DNA of 64,000 nt, from assembly GCA_903921725.1 (NCBI GenBank), contig CAIXRA010000037.1, positions 1-64,000 of the forward strand, written 5' to 3'. Under the pieces are notes generated by a model. That model worked only from the letters and a program-made list of their open reading frames with translations. It ran no database searches and had not been told where the DNA came from. Below, one piece after another: positions 18,736 through 34,730 of the stretch (its first letter is position 1; every line of letters starts with the position of its first letter). The stretch is from an uncultured Lentisphaerota bacterium (GTDB lineage Bacteria > Verrucomicrobiota > Lentisphaeria > Oligosphaerales > CAITYL01). The position numbers and the translations under genes are program-made.

Positions 18736-21471
18736 TTACTTCGCCTTGGCTTTGGCAGCCTTCTTGAGGGCGGCGTGGGCGGCGGCCAGACGCGCGATGG
18801 GCACGCGGTACGGCGAGCAGCTCACGTAGGTCAGGCCCTGCTTGAAGCAGAACTCGACGGAGGCGGGGTCGCCGCCCTGTTCGCCGCAGATGCCGACCTT
18901 GAGGTCCTTGCGGGTCTTGCGGCCCTTCTTCACGGACATCTCGATCAGCTGGCCGACGCCGTCCTGGTCGATCGTCTGGAACGGATCGGAGGCGAGCAGC
19001 TTCTTGTCGAGGTACTCGTTCATGAAGCCGCCGGTGTCGTCGCGGCTGAAGCCGAACGTCATCTGCGTCAGGTCGTTCGTGCCGAAGGAGAAGAACTCGG
19101 CGGTCTTCGCCATGCGGTCGGCGAGCAGCGCGGCGCGCGGGATCTCGATCATCGTGCCGTACTTGTACACCAGTTCGGACAGGCCGAACTTGGCCAGGAC
19201 TTCGGCGTGAACCTTATCCGTGATCTTCTTGGTGAACTCCAGCTCGGAGACGTCGCAGGTGACCGGAACCATGATCTCGGGCACGCACGGCTTGCCGGCC
19301 TGGATGATCTCGGCGGCGGACTCGAAGATGGCGCGGATCTGGGCCTCGCTCACTTCCGGATAGGTGACGCCGAGGCGGACGCCGCGGTGGCCCATCATCG
19401 GGTTGGACTCATGCAGCGCATCGCCGCGCTTCTTGATGTCGGCGGCGGAGATGCCCAGCGCCTTGGCCAGTTCTTCCTGCTTGTCGGCAGCCTGCGGCAC
19501 GAACTCGTGCAGCGGGGGGTCGAGCAGACGGAACGTGACCGGGTAGCCGTCCATGGCTTCCAGGGTGGCCTTGATGTCCTTCTTCATGAACGGGTACAGC
19601 TCGTTCAGGGCGGCCTTGCGCTCGGCAACGCCGCTGGAGAGGATCATCTTGCGCAGGTAGAACAACGGCTGCTCGGAGCCGACGCCGTAGAACATGTGCT
19701 CGGTGCGGAACAGGCCGATGCCTTCGGCGCCGAAGGAGCGGGCGAGCTTGGCGTCCTCGGCCGTCTCGGCGTTGGTGCGCACGCCCATCTTGCGGTACTT
19801 GTCGGCCATCTTCATGAACTTCTGGAAGCGCGGATTCTCGGAGGCGCTGATCATCGGCAGCTTGCCGAGATAGACATAGCCCTTCGAGCCGTTCAGGGTG
19901 ATGACATCGCCTTCCTTGAGCACGATGTCCGTGCCGGCGATCTTGGCCGTCTTGGACTTCGCGTCAACGTGGAGGACGCCGGCGCCGACGATGCAGCACT
20001 TGCCCCAGCCGCGGGCGACGAGCGCCGCGTGGGATGTCATGCCGCCGCGGGCGGTGAGGATGCCCGCCGCTGCGCGCATGCCTTCAACGTCTTCCGGGTT
20101 GGTCTCTTCGCGGAGGAGGAGGCAGGTCTTGCCGGCGCGGGCCAGGGCCACGGCGTCTTCCGCCGTGAACGCGAGCACGCCGCAGGCGGCGCCGGGGCCG
20201 GCGGGAAGGCCCTTGGCGATGACCGTGGCATCCTTCTCGGCCTTGGGGTCGATGATGTCGTGGAGCAGCTCGTCGAGCTGCTTCGGGTCGAGGCGGAGGA
20301 CGGCCTTCTTCTTGTCGATCAGCTTCTCGGCCAGCATGTCCATCGCCATGTTCAGGGCGGCGGTGCCGGTGCGCTTGCCGACGCGGCACTGGAGCATCCA
20401 GAGCTTGCCTTCCTGGATGGTGAACTCGATGTCGAGCATGTCGGTGAAGTGCGTCTCGAGCTTGGTGCGGATGGCGTCGAGTTCCGTGTAGGTTCCCGGC
20501 ATCGCTTCCTGCATGCTCAGCAGGTGCTTGTTCTGCTCGTTCTTGGTGTCGTTGTTCAGCGGGCTCGGGGTACGGATGCCGGCGACGACGTCCTCGCCCT
20601 GCGCGTTGACCAGCCACTCACCGTAGAAGATGTTGGTGCCGATGGCCGGGTCGCGGGTGAAGGCCACGCCGGTGGCGGAACTGTCGCCCATGTTGCCGAA
20701 CACCATCGCCTGCACGTTCACGGCGGTGCCCCAGCTGTCGGGAATGCCTTCGATGCGGCGGTAGGAAATGGCTTTCTTGCCGTTCCAGCTCTTGAACACG
20801 GCCGCAATGCCGCCCCACACCTGCGCCATCGGGTCATCCGGAAAATCCTTGCCGAGGTGCTTGCGGACCAAGCCCTTGAAGTCTTCGGCCAGCGCCTGGA
20901 GCTCTTCGGCTGTGAGGTCGGTGTCGGCCTTGTAGCCCTTCTGGTGCTTGACTTCTTCCAGACGTTCTTCCATGATCTTGCGGATGCCCTTGCCCTGCGC
21001 GGGCTCCAGACCTTCCGCCTTCTCCATCACCACGTCGGCGTACATCATGATCAGGCGGCGGTAGGAGTCCCACACGAAACGCGGGTTGCCGGTCTTCTTG
21101 ATCATGCCGGGAACGGTGGAGGAGGAAAGGCCGACGTTGAGGACGGTGTCCATCATGCCGGGCATCGAGGCGCGGGCGCCGGAGCGGCAGGAGACCAGCA
21201 GCGGGTTCTCCGGGTTGCCGTACTGCATGCCCATGACCGCTTCCGTCTTGCGCAGCGCGGCGACGACCTGCTCGGTCAGTTCGGCGGGCAGCGTGCAGCC
21301 GTTCTCGTAGTAGGCCGTGCAGCACTCAGTGCTGACGGTGAAGCCGGCCGGAACCGGGATGCCCAGGAGGCACATTTCGGCCAGGTTCGCACCCTTGCCG
21401 CCCAGCAGATTCTTGTCCTTCGCATTGCCCTCGGCGGTGCTGCCGCCAAAGGTGTAGACATACTTCGCCAT
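18736..21471 (-). CDS. ppdK: Pyruvate, phosphate dikinase
   Basis: Interconverts pyruvate, ATP and phosphate with phosphoenolpyruvate, AMP and pyrophosphate; in anaerobes it usually runs as a glycolytic enzyme yielding ATP from PPi. The 911 residues show the N-terminal ATP-grasp-like domain (KYVYTFGGSTAEG, LLGGKGANLAEM), the swivelling domain with catalytic His in GGMTSHAALVARGWGKCC, and the C-terminal TIM barrel with FRTEHMF, MMGHRGVRLG, PEIMVPV and the catalytic Cys in GICGEQGGDP. ATG at 21471 is chosen because AAGGAG lies 8 nt upstream and homologues begin MAKYVY. Length is normal (about 880-910). Transcription ends at the hairpin at 18623-18663. Confidence 0.97.
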   Translation of the reverse strand: MAKYVYTFGGSTAEGNAKDKNLLGGKGANLAEMCLLGIPVPAGFTVSTECCTAYYENGCTLPAELTEQVVAALRKTEAVMGMQYGNPENPLLVSCRSGARASMPGMMDTVLNVGLSSSTVPGMIKKTGNPRFVWDSYRRLIMMYADVVMEKAEGLEPAQGKGIRKIMEERLEEVKHQKGYKADTDLTAEELQALAEDFKGLVRKHLGKDFPDDPMAQVWGGIAAVFKSWNGKKAISYRRIEGIPDSWGTAVNVQAMVFGNMGDSSATGVAFTRDPAIGTNIFYGEWLVNAQGEDVVAGIRTPSPLNNDTKNEQNKHLLSMQEAMPGTYTELDAIRTKLETHFTDMLDIEFTIQEGKLWMLQCRVGKRTGTAALNMAMDMLAEKLIDKKKAVLRLDPKQLDELLHDIIDPKAEKDATVIAKGLPAGPGAACGVLAFTAEDAVALARAGKTCLLLREETNPEDVEGMRAAAGILTARGGMTSHAALVARGWGKCCIVGAGVLHVDAKSKTAKIAGTDIVLKEGDVITLNGSKGYVYLGKLPMISASENPRFQKFMKMADKYRKMGVRTNAETAEDAKLARSFGAEGIGLFRTEHMFYGVGSEQPLFYLRKMILSSGVAERKAALNELYPFMKKDIKATLEAMDGYPVTFRLLDPPLHEFVPQAADKQEELAKALGISAADIKKRGDALHESNPMMGHRGVRLGVTYPEVSEAQIRAIFESAAEIIQAGKPCVPEIMVPVTCDVSELEFTKKITDKVHAEVLAKFGLSELVYKYGTMIEIPRAALLADRMAKTAEFFSFGTNDLTQMTFGFSRDDTGGFMNEYLDKKLLASDPFQTIDQDGVGQLIEMSVKKGRKTRKDLKVGICGEQGGDPASVEFCFKQGLTYVSCSPYRVPIARLAAAHAALKKAAKAKAK

Positions 21472-21569
21472 TGCCCCTACTCCTTGTTTGGTGTTTCCCA
21501 GGTGCGCGGACAAACGCCGCAACCCCGGCTTTCATAAAGCCAAAAATAACACAGGCACGAAAAACAAAA

Positions 21570-21680
21570 TTTGACCACGGATCACGCCGGTTCAACGGTC
21601 GGCGCAGGAACGGGAGCCGCCGGATGCCAGCCTTCCCTTCATCGCCTTTTCCATTCAATCCGCGTAACCCGTGGTCAAAG
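21570..21680. repeat. Imperfect inverted repeat element upstream of ppdK
   Basis: Arms TTTGACCACGG (21570-21580) and CCGTGGTCAAA (about 21669-21679) are perfect over 11 bp and extend with mismatches to about 17 of 20. The interior of about 70 bp is GC-rich with no evident promoter. It resembles a small non-coding repeat element and not a terminator. Confidence 0.6.
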
Positions 21681-21685
21681 CAAAA

Positions 21686-21790
21686 TCACTTCTTGCGGAT
21701 TGCCGCGAGGGCCTTGGCCTTCTGACGCTCGTTGTAACGTTTCCGGCGCGCGCGCTTTACGATCTTCCTGAGCTGCTGTCCCACAGTCAT
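21686..21790 (-). CDS. 34-residue basic protein (possible ribosome-associated small protein)
   Basis: ATG at 21790 opens a 34-codon frame beginning MTVGQQLRKIVKRARRKRYN and ending AIRKK before TGA; 15 of the residues are Lys or Arg. Composition and helix-forming, Arg/Lys-patterned sequence resemble small ribosomal proteins of the bS21/bTHX kind, though I cannot assign it to a family. A G-rich stretch (GGGGAG) precedes the start but is very close to it (1-2 nt), which weakens the case. It lies alone, 214 bp upstream of ppdK on the same strand, with the inverted repeat element between them. Confidence 0.55.
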   Translation of the reverse strand: MTVGQQLRKIVKRARRKRYNERQKAKALAAIRKK

Positions 21791-22145
21791 TCTCCCCAAT
21801 CACGATGTTTCTGTTTCTGGAACTGCCGGCAAAAGTGCCGAAATGAAGACAGCAATATACCCACACATTGCCAATTGTCGAGCTGTTTCCACCCCCCAAG
21901 CCCTCACCGGATGTGAAAATTTCAACAAGCCGCGCACAGGCGGTATCGCAGCCGGCGGCGGCCACACCATCAGCGCGGGGCGCCGGGGACGCCCGCCCCG
22001 CCCGGCTTGCCCATTCCTTACTCACAACAAGCGAAAAATCGCCATTTCGGCCGCGGGCGGCGGCGACGACACCAGCTTGGAATGCCACACTTCCCGCCTA
22101 CATTAGCAAAGTCCGCACCGCAAACCATCGATCCTGGAGCCGCCC

Positions 22146-24395
<2,250 letters not shown>

Positions 24396-24609
24396 GGCCG
24401 CAACGGAACCCGCCTCCCGCAGAAGCGCAGAGGGCGCAGTGTTTACGGGGGCGTAACCGCAGGCGGCCGGCCGCACAGCAGCAGCTTCAGGCGGCAAACC
24501 AGCCCACCCCCGGATGGCCGCGGCTCAGTTCGTGCGCATTTTGCGACATTCTTTGGTCGAGCGCATTCTGCTCCGAGCCTCCGCGTCTCCGCGGGAAAAT
24601 TGCGCGCCA

Positions 24610-25104
24610 TCACTTCGCGGCGAATTTGAGGCGGAGGTCTTCGGCGATGGCGGGGGGGACGAAGGGGGCGATGTCGCCGTGGAGCCTGGCGATGTCCTTG
24701 ATCATGGTGGAGCTGACGAAGGAGTATTCGGGGCTCGGCATGAGGAAGATCGTCTCGCACTCCGGCGCGAGTTCGCGGTTCATCAGGGCCATCTGGAACT
24801 CCCACTCGAAGTCCGAGACCGCGCGGAGTCCGCGCACCACCGCGACCGCGCCGTACGTTTTCACCGCCTCGTAGAGCAGGCCGGAGAAGGAGACGATGCG
24901 CACGCCGGGGATGTTGCCGCAGGTCTTTTCGAGCTGGGCCAGACGTTGTTCGACCGTAAAGACCGGGTTTTTGGTGTTGTTGTTGCCGACGGCGACGACC
25001 AGCTCGTCGAAGAGCCGGACCGCGCGGCGCACGACATCGATGTGCCCGTTGGTGATCGGGTCGAACGAGCCGGGATAGATGGCGATGCGTTTTTTCGTGG
25101 ACAC
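24610..25104 (-). CDS. coaD: Phosphopantetheine adenylyltransferase
   Basis: Fourth step of coenzyme A biosynthesis, making dephospho-CoA from 4'-phosphopantetheine and ATP. The 164 residues carry the nucleotidyltransferase motifs YPGSFDPITNGHIDVV (T/HxGH), VGNNNTKNP, FSGLLYEAVK, VVRGLRAVSDFEWEFQMALMN and PSPEYSFVSSTMIKDIARLHGD (ISSTxVR-like). GTG at 25104 is selected: GGAG lies 6 nt upstream and homologues begin there. The frame continues some 300 codons upstream through an octamer repeat and an unrelated gene, which is not coding in this frame. Length is typical. Confidence 0.96.
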   Translation of the reverse strand: MSTKKRIAIYPGSFDPITNGHIDVVRRAVRLFDELVVAVGNNNTKNPVFTVEQRLAQLEKTCGNIPGVRIVSFSGLLYEAVKTYGAVAVVRGLRAVSDFEWEFQMALMNRELAPECETIFLMPSPEYSFVSSTMIKDIARLHGDIAPFVPPAIAEDLRLKFAAK

Positions 25105-25241
25105 GGAAGGCTCCGGATTTTTGCGGCATCGGACTGGATTGCCGGCTGTCCGCACAGCCCCTAATCTACCTCCCGGCGCGGAGGCCGCAACCGAGGATGC
25201 TTTTCTGAGCGCTCCCGGCGCGGACGCACAACGTGCCGAAC

Positions 25242-25305
25242 GGAATAACGGAATAACGGAAAGGTGGAAAGGTGGAAAGGTGGAAAGGTGGAGAAATGGA
25301 AAAAT
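25242..25305. repeat. Octanucleotide tandem array between coaD and the DJ-1 gene
   Basis: Eight consecutive 8-bp units: GGAATAAC twice, GGAAAGGT four times, GGAGAAAT and GGAAAAAT. It lies in the 336-bp divergent intergenic region 25105-25440, where I see no other gene. Confidence 0.9.
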
Positions 25306-25440
25306 CCAGCTCCGGCGCGGGCACATGAAACACACATGGGAATGACGGGACAACGGGAGAAACCGCGATTCCAGAGCGGGCGCGCGGAGCGTCGCTCCCG
25401 TGCTACAGTACCGGTATGGACACAAGGCGAGGAGGCCCCC

Positions 25441-26022
25441 ATGACTACCCGACATGCCGCCGTGCTGCTGGCTGATGGTTTTGAGGAAATTGAAGCGGTT
25501 TCCGTCATCGACATCCTGCGCCGTGCGGGAGTGGTGGTCCTCACCCTCTCCATCGGCGACAACCCGCTTGTGCGGGGCGCGCACGACATCTCCGTGAAGG
25601 TGGATGCGCGCATGGCGGATGCCGGCGGGCGGACGTTCGATGCCGTGGTGCTGCCCGGCGGCATGCCCGGCTCGGCGAATCTGGGGGAATCCGCGACCGT
25701 GCGGGAACTGCTGCGGCGGACGCATGCGTCGGGCGGGATTGTGGCAGCCGTGTGCGCCGCGCCCCTGGTGCTGCACGCGGCGGGGCTGCTCGCCGGAAAA
25801 CGCGTCACCTCCTTCCCCGGCGTGGCCGCCAAGCTCACCGGCGCGACCTACACCGGGAAACGCACCGAACAGGACGGCCGCATCGTGACCGGCCAGGCCG
25901 CCGGTTCGGCCATTGAATTTGCGCTGGCCGTGGTCGCGGCGCTGGGCATGCCGGAAAAGGGCGAGGCGCTGCGCGGAGCGCTGCTGCTGACGCCGGATGA
26001 AGTGCGGCCGCATCCGCCATGA
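25441..26022 (+). CDS. DJ-1/PfpI family protein
   Basis: A 193-residue flavodoxin-like protein of the DJ-1/YajL group, related to glyoxalase III/deglycase and redox-sensing proteins. It shows LADGFEEIEAVSVIDILRRAG with the conserved Glu, VVLPGGMPGSANL, the nucleophile elbow GIVAAVCAAPLVLHAAG (Cys about 105), and a C-terminal VTGQAAGSAIEFALAVV, all typical. The ATG has GAGGAGG upstream; the in-frame extension to 25264 crosses the octamer array and is rejected. Probably cytoplasmic, with a role in aldehyde or oxidative stress; the precise activity cannot be read from the sequence. The next gene starts 70 bp downstream. Confidence 0.92.
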   Translation: MTTRHAAVLLADGFEEIEAVSVIDILRRAGVVVLTLSIGDNPLVRGAHDISVKVDARMADAGGRTFDAVVLPGGMPGSANLGESATVRELLRRTHASGGIVAAVCAAPLVLHAAGLLAGKRVTSFPGVAAKLTGATYTGKRTEQDGRIVTGQAAGSAIEFALAVVAALGMPEKGEALRGALLLTPDEVRPHPP

Positions 26023-26091
26023 TCATTCGAGATTCCCGCGAATAATCCAAACTGAAAGATACCGGCACGCCGCCCCGCCACGGAACCCTTC

Positions 26092-27465
26092 ATGCACGCC
26101 CTGTACGCCATCGCCCTGCAAACCATCCGCACCAGCCTACGGCAGAAAGTGTTCCTCGCCGAACTCCTGGTCGTCCTGCTCGTCGTGACGGCCGTCCCGT
26201 ACACGGCCATGGGGGACGGCACGGCGGTGGGGCTGGTCCAGCTCATCCTGACCTATACAATGGGGCTTCTGGTGACGGCGTGCTCGGCGGCGACGCTGTG
26301 GATTGCCTGCGTCTCGATGTCGCGCGAGATTGAGGGCTACCAGATGCACCTGGTCACCTCCGCCCCCACGCCGCGCTGGCGGGTGTGGCTGGGCAAGTGG
26401 GCGGGGGTGTTCGTGCTGCAGGCGCTCCTGCTCGCGGCCGGCGGCGCCATCGGCTACGGCATGCTCCACTGGCGGCTGGCGCACGAGAATTTCCCCAAGC
26501 CGGAGCGCGACCGCCTGAACGCGGAGGTGCTGGTGGCGCGCCGCGAATACCGCCCGCCGCAAACCGACTTCTGGCGGCTCGCCGACGAGGAGTACGCCCG
26601 CCGCCGCGACCGTGGCGAGCTGTCCGCCGGGCATGACCCGGAAAGCATCCGCTACGAGCTCTGCCGACAAATAAAGGCCCGCAGCTCCGAGCTGCCCGCC
26701 GACGGCATGCGCGGCTGGACGATTACGGGGATTGCCCGGCCGGCCGCGGACGCGCCCGCCATTTTCCTGCGCTACCGCTACTATGTGGGTGATCCGGTCA
26801 TGAAGAAACAGTCCGTCGTCAACGGGGCGTGGTTCTTCCGCGCGCCGGATAGCCGGAGCGTTGTCGCGCCTCAGCGCAGCAGCAGCGCCTCGTTCCATGA
26901 GATGGCGCTGCCGCCGGCGCTGATCCAGCCCGACGGCAAGCTGGAATTCGCCTTCCGCAACCTGTCGGAGGACGGTGCCTCCGTCATTTTCCAAGCCGGC
27001 GACGGTCCGTCGCTGCTGGTGCCGGCAACCTCCTTCGCCTCCAACTATGTGCGGACCCTGCTGCTGGTGCTGTTCCAACTCGCGTTCCTTGCCGCACTCG
27101 GCTGCACTGTCAGCTCGATCTTTTCGACGCCGGTAGCGATCTTCATGGCCGCCGGCTATCTGGCCGCCGGACTTTTGATTCAACCTTCCATCAATGCCCG
27201 GTACCGCGCCGAGGACGGCTCCTACGCCTATACCGGGCAGATGGATCGCGCCGCGCACCTGATGGCGGCCGGCGCCAAGGTGGCCGTCGTCTCCCTCGGC
27301 GACTTCGACGCCGCCTCCGGGCTGGCCAACGGCCGGCTGATCACCAACCGGCGGCTGGTTGTGTCGTTCGGCATCCTCGTCGGCCTAAGGGCGCTGCCGA
27401 TGGCGCTCTTCGGCATCTGGATCTTCACCCGCCGCGAACTGGGACTGGTGGTGAGGGAACAATGA
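26092..27465 (+). CDS. ABC-2-type transporter permease-like membrane protein
   Basis: A 457-residue integral membrane protein. About residues 15-130 hold three or four transmembrane segments with a cytoplasmic loop IACVSMSREIEGYQMHLVT followed by RWRVWLGKW, the pattern of ABC-2/NosY-type permeases. Residues about 140-315 are a large extracytoplasmic domain (PKPERDRLNAEVLVARREY to SLLVPATSF), and three or more transmembrane segments follow (about 320-450). The ATG start lacks a strong Shine-Dalgarno. It shares an ATGA overlap with the next gene, so the two are translationally coupled. No ATPase is adjacent; its partner must be elsewhere, or it is a divergent stand-alone member. Confidence 0.75.
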   Translation: MHALYAIALQTIRTSLRQKVFLAELLVVLLVVTAVPYTAMGDGTAVGLVQLILTYTMGLLVTACSAATLWIACVSMSREIEGYQMHLVTSAPTPRWRVWLGKWAGVFVLQALLLAAGGAIGYGMLHWRLAHENFPKPERDRLNAEVLVARREYRPPQTDFWRLADEEYARRRDRGELSAGHDPESIRYELCRQIKARSSELPADGMRGWTITGIARPAADAPAIFLRYRYYVGDPVMKKQSVVNGAWFFRAPDSRSVVAPQRSSSASFHEMALPPALIQPDGKLEFAFRNLSEDGASVIFQAGDGPSLLVPATSFASNYVRTLLLVLFQLAFLAALGCTVSSIFSTPVAIFMAAGYLAAGLLIQPSINARYRAEDGSYAYTGQMDRAAHLMAAGAKVAVVSLGDFDAASGLANGRLITNRRLVVSFGILVGLRALPMALFGIWIFTRRELGLVVREQ

Positions 27466-29057
27466 CGTTCGTCCGTCCATTCCTACCCTTCCTGTTGGCC
27501 GTGGCGCTCGCCGCGGCGGCGGCCCCGGGTCTCTCCGCGCTCCAGGGTTCCCTGCACGCGATGCAGGCGCGGCACGGCCTGACGGAGACGGCACCGCTGG
27601 AGAACGCCCCGCCCGCCGTCGCCTTCACCACCGTCGCCCTCGGCGGTTTCCGCGGCCTTGCGGCGGATGTGCTCTGGCTGCGCTCCTCACAGCTCCAGGA
27701 CGAGGGGCAGTACTTCGAGATGTTCCAGCTCGCCTCTTGGATCGTCAAACTCCAGCCGCGCTTCACCGGAGCCACCGCCTACCTGGCTTGGAACATGGCC
27801 TACAACATCTCCGTCACTTTCAACACGGACGAGGACCGCTGGCGCTGGGTCCAGCGCGGCCTCTCCCTCCTCCGCGACGAGGGGCTCGTCTATAACCCCG
27901 GCGACCCGCTTCTCTACAAGGAACTGGCATGGATGTACTACAACAAGATCGGCCAGGAGCTGGATGATTCGCACCGCTACTACAAGAGCCAGCTCGCCCG
28001 GCAGATTTCCACCATCCTCGGCGACCCGCCGGTTTCCTGGGAAACGCTCGCCGCCGCTCCGGCAACACCGGACGCGCTGCGCGCCGCGCTCGCCCCGGAC
28101 GCCGCGCTCTGGGGCCGCCTCGCCGCCGCCAAGCTCGGCCTCGACGCACTGGAGCGCGAGTTCCGCCGCGGCGGCGGCGTGCTGCCGGAAAGCCTCCGCG
28201 AACCCGCACTCCCCGCCGCCGAGCTCGGCGTTCTCCTGCCCTACCTGCGCCGCCACTGGCTCCAGGAGGAATGCCGGCTGGACGCCGCCTACATCCTCCG
28301 CCTCAACCAAAAGTACGGTCCGCTCGACTGGCGCCTCCCCCAGGCCCACGCCATCTACTGGGCCAGCCGCGGTGTGGACGCCGCCCCGGGGAACAAGAGC
28401 CTCGACTGCGACCGCTGCATCCACCAGAGCCTTGCCGCCGCCTTCCTCGGCGGCCGCGCCATCTACCTGCGCGACGTCGGCGTGATGGAGATCACCCCCA
28501 ACATCGGCCTCCTCCCCGCCGCCAACCAGACCTACATCGACGAGATCGCCAAGTACCCCGGCAACAGCTCCATCACCACCGGACACCGCTATTTCCTCAT
28601 CGACGCCGTGGTCACCCTCTACGCCTTCGGCGACCGCAAGACGGCCGCGCAGTACCTCAAGCTGGCCCGCGACCGCTACGCCGCCGAGGATCGCCAGCTC
28701 CGCCGGCCGCTCGATGAATTCGTCCTGCTCGTCCTCGGCAACGACATGAAAGAGGCGCGTTACGAACAGGCCGTCGGCACCATTCAGGGATATCTGCGCA
28801 ATTCCTGCCGCGCACTCGCGTTCGGCGACGGCGACCGGGCCGCCGGCTTCGAAACCATCGCCTCCAAGCTCTGGGTCTACTATCAGGAAACAATCCAGCC
28901 CTCCGCCCAAAAACGCCGCACGCTCCCGCCATTGGCCACCATCAAACAGAACGCCGTCCGCGAAGCCATCGAGTCCTTCCCACCGGGAGTCGCCGACCGC
29001 CTCCGCACGGCCCTCGGCGCGCCCGCTACCGAAAAGACTGCCCGCGCACCGGAATAA
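27462..29057 (+). CDS. Conserved hypothetical helical (TPR-like) protein, membrane-anchored or exported
   Basis: A 531-residue protein opening with a hydrophobic segment (MTFVRPFLPFLLAVALAAAA) that may be a signal anchor. The body is mainly alpha-helical with a conserved-looking block, GGFRGLAADVLWLRSSQLQD, then FEMFQLASWIVKLQPRF, YLAWNMAYNISV, and YKELAWMYYNKIGQELDDSH, which read as TPR-like helix pairs; later segments (RYFLIDAVVTLYAFGDRKTA, YLKLARDRY) fit the same fold. I believe related proteins occur in PVC genomes, but no function is known to me. It starts inside the stop codon of the permease-like gene, suggesting a shared complex. Downstream lie a C11 run and the gyrB promoter. Confidence 0.8.
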   Translation: MTFVRPFLPFLLAVALAAAAAPGLSALQGSLHAMQARHGLTETAPLENAPPAVAFTTVALGGFRGLAADVLWLRSSQLQDEGQYFEMFQLASWIVKLQPRFTGATAYLAWNMAYNISVTFNTDEDRWRWVQRGLSLLRDEGLVYNPGDPLLYKELAWMYYNKIGQELDDSHRYYKSQLARQISTILGDPPVSWETLAAAPATPDALRAALAPDAALWGRLAAAKLGLDALEREFRRGGGVLPESLREPALPAAELGVLLPYLRRHWLQEECRLDAAYILRLNQKYGPLDWRLPQAHAIYWASRGVDAAPGNKSLDCDRCIHQSLAAAFLGGRAIYLRDVGVMEITPNIGLLPAANQTYIDEIAKYPGNSSITTGHRYFLIDAVVTLYAFGDRKTAAQYLKLARDRYAAEDRQLRRPLDEFVLLVLGNDMKEARYEQAVGTIQGYLRNSCRALAFGDGDRAAGFETIASKLWVYYQETIQPSAQKRRTLPPLATIKQNAVREAIESFPPGVADRLRTALGAPATEKTARAPE

Positions 29058-29064
29058 GCCGGGG

Positions 29065-29075
29065 CCCCCCCCCCC
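29065..29075. repeat. Homopolymer run of 11 C
   Basis: An uninterrupted C11, preceded by GGGG and followed by GAAAAAAA, 7 bp after the stop of the helical protein and about 130 bp upstream of gyrB. It is a possible slippage site, but it is not inside a gene. Confidence 0.9.
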
Positions 29076-29109
29076 GAAAAAAATCGCCGGCGATTCCGTG
29101 CGTTTTTCG

Positions 29110-29139
29110 TTGCGCACGCGCATACGCGATATATATTAT
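29110..29139 (+). promoter_or_regulatory. Probable gyrB-gyrA promoter
   Basis: TTGCGC (29110-29115), 18-bp spacer, TATTAT (29134-29139); TATATT at 29132-29137 with a 16-bp spacer is an alternative. It sits in the most AT-rich stretch of the intergenic region, about 65 bp before the gyrB ATG. Gyrase promoters are often supercoiling-sensitive, which a suboptimal spacer would fit. Confidence 0.5.
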
Positions 29140-29155
29140 ACCCATTATTTAGTAA

Positions 29156-31816
<2,661 letters not shown>

Positions 31817-31876
31817 ACAGTGCAGACCGCCGGACCGGCGGCCTGAATCCTGCACCATATAAAAGGACATCTTCAC

Positions 31877-34612
<2,736 letters not shown>

Positions 34613-34633
34613 GACCGGACGCCTTTAAGGCAG

Positions 34634-34703
34634 AACCGCCGAGACGCCAAGCCCGCCAAGAATCACCAACTTGGCCAACTTGGCGCCTTGGCGGTTTCTT
34701 TTT
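34634..34703 (+). terminator. Terminator of the gyrB-gyrA transcript
   Basis: An 18-bp imperfect stem (AACCGCCGAGACGCCAAG ... CTTGGCGCCTTGGCGGTT, two mismatches) is followed by TTTCTTTTT. The arm sequence (cttggcg...ttggcggtt) recurs as single fragments near 4063-4080 and 55914, so the terminator stem is probably built from a dispersed repeat. Confidence 0.85.
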
Positions 34704-34730
34704 GCGTCCGTCCACCCGGGCGCGGGCGGA

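Noticed and set aside
17302..21537. A 1411-codon open frame on the plus strand
   Set aside because: It lies antisense to ppdK, the CBM9-like gene and part of the symporter, all with clear motifs; its translation is Arg/Glu/Ala/Leu-rich without family motifs. Long antisense frames are expected at this GC content.
24610..26013. A 467-codon version of CoaD
   Set aside because: The extension reads through an octamer repeat and antisense to the DJ-1 gene; homology and a ribosome site start at 25104.
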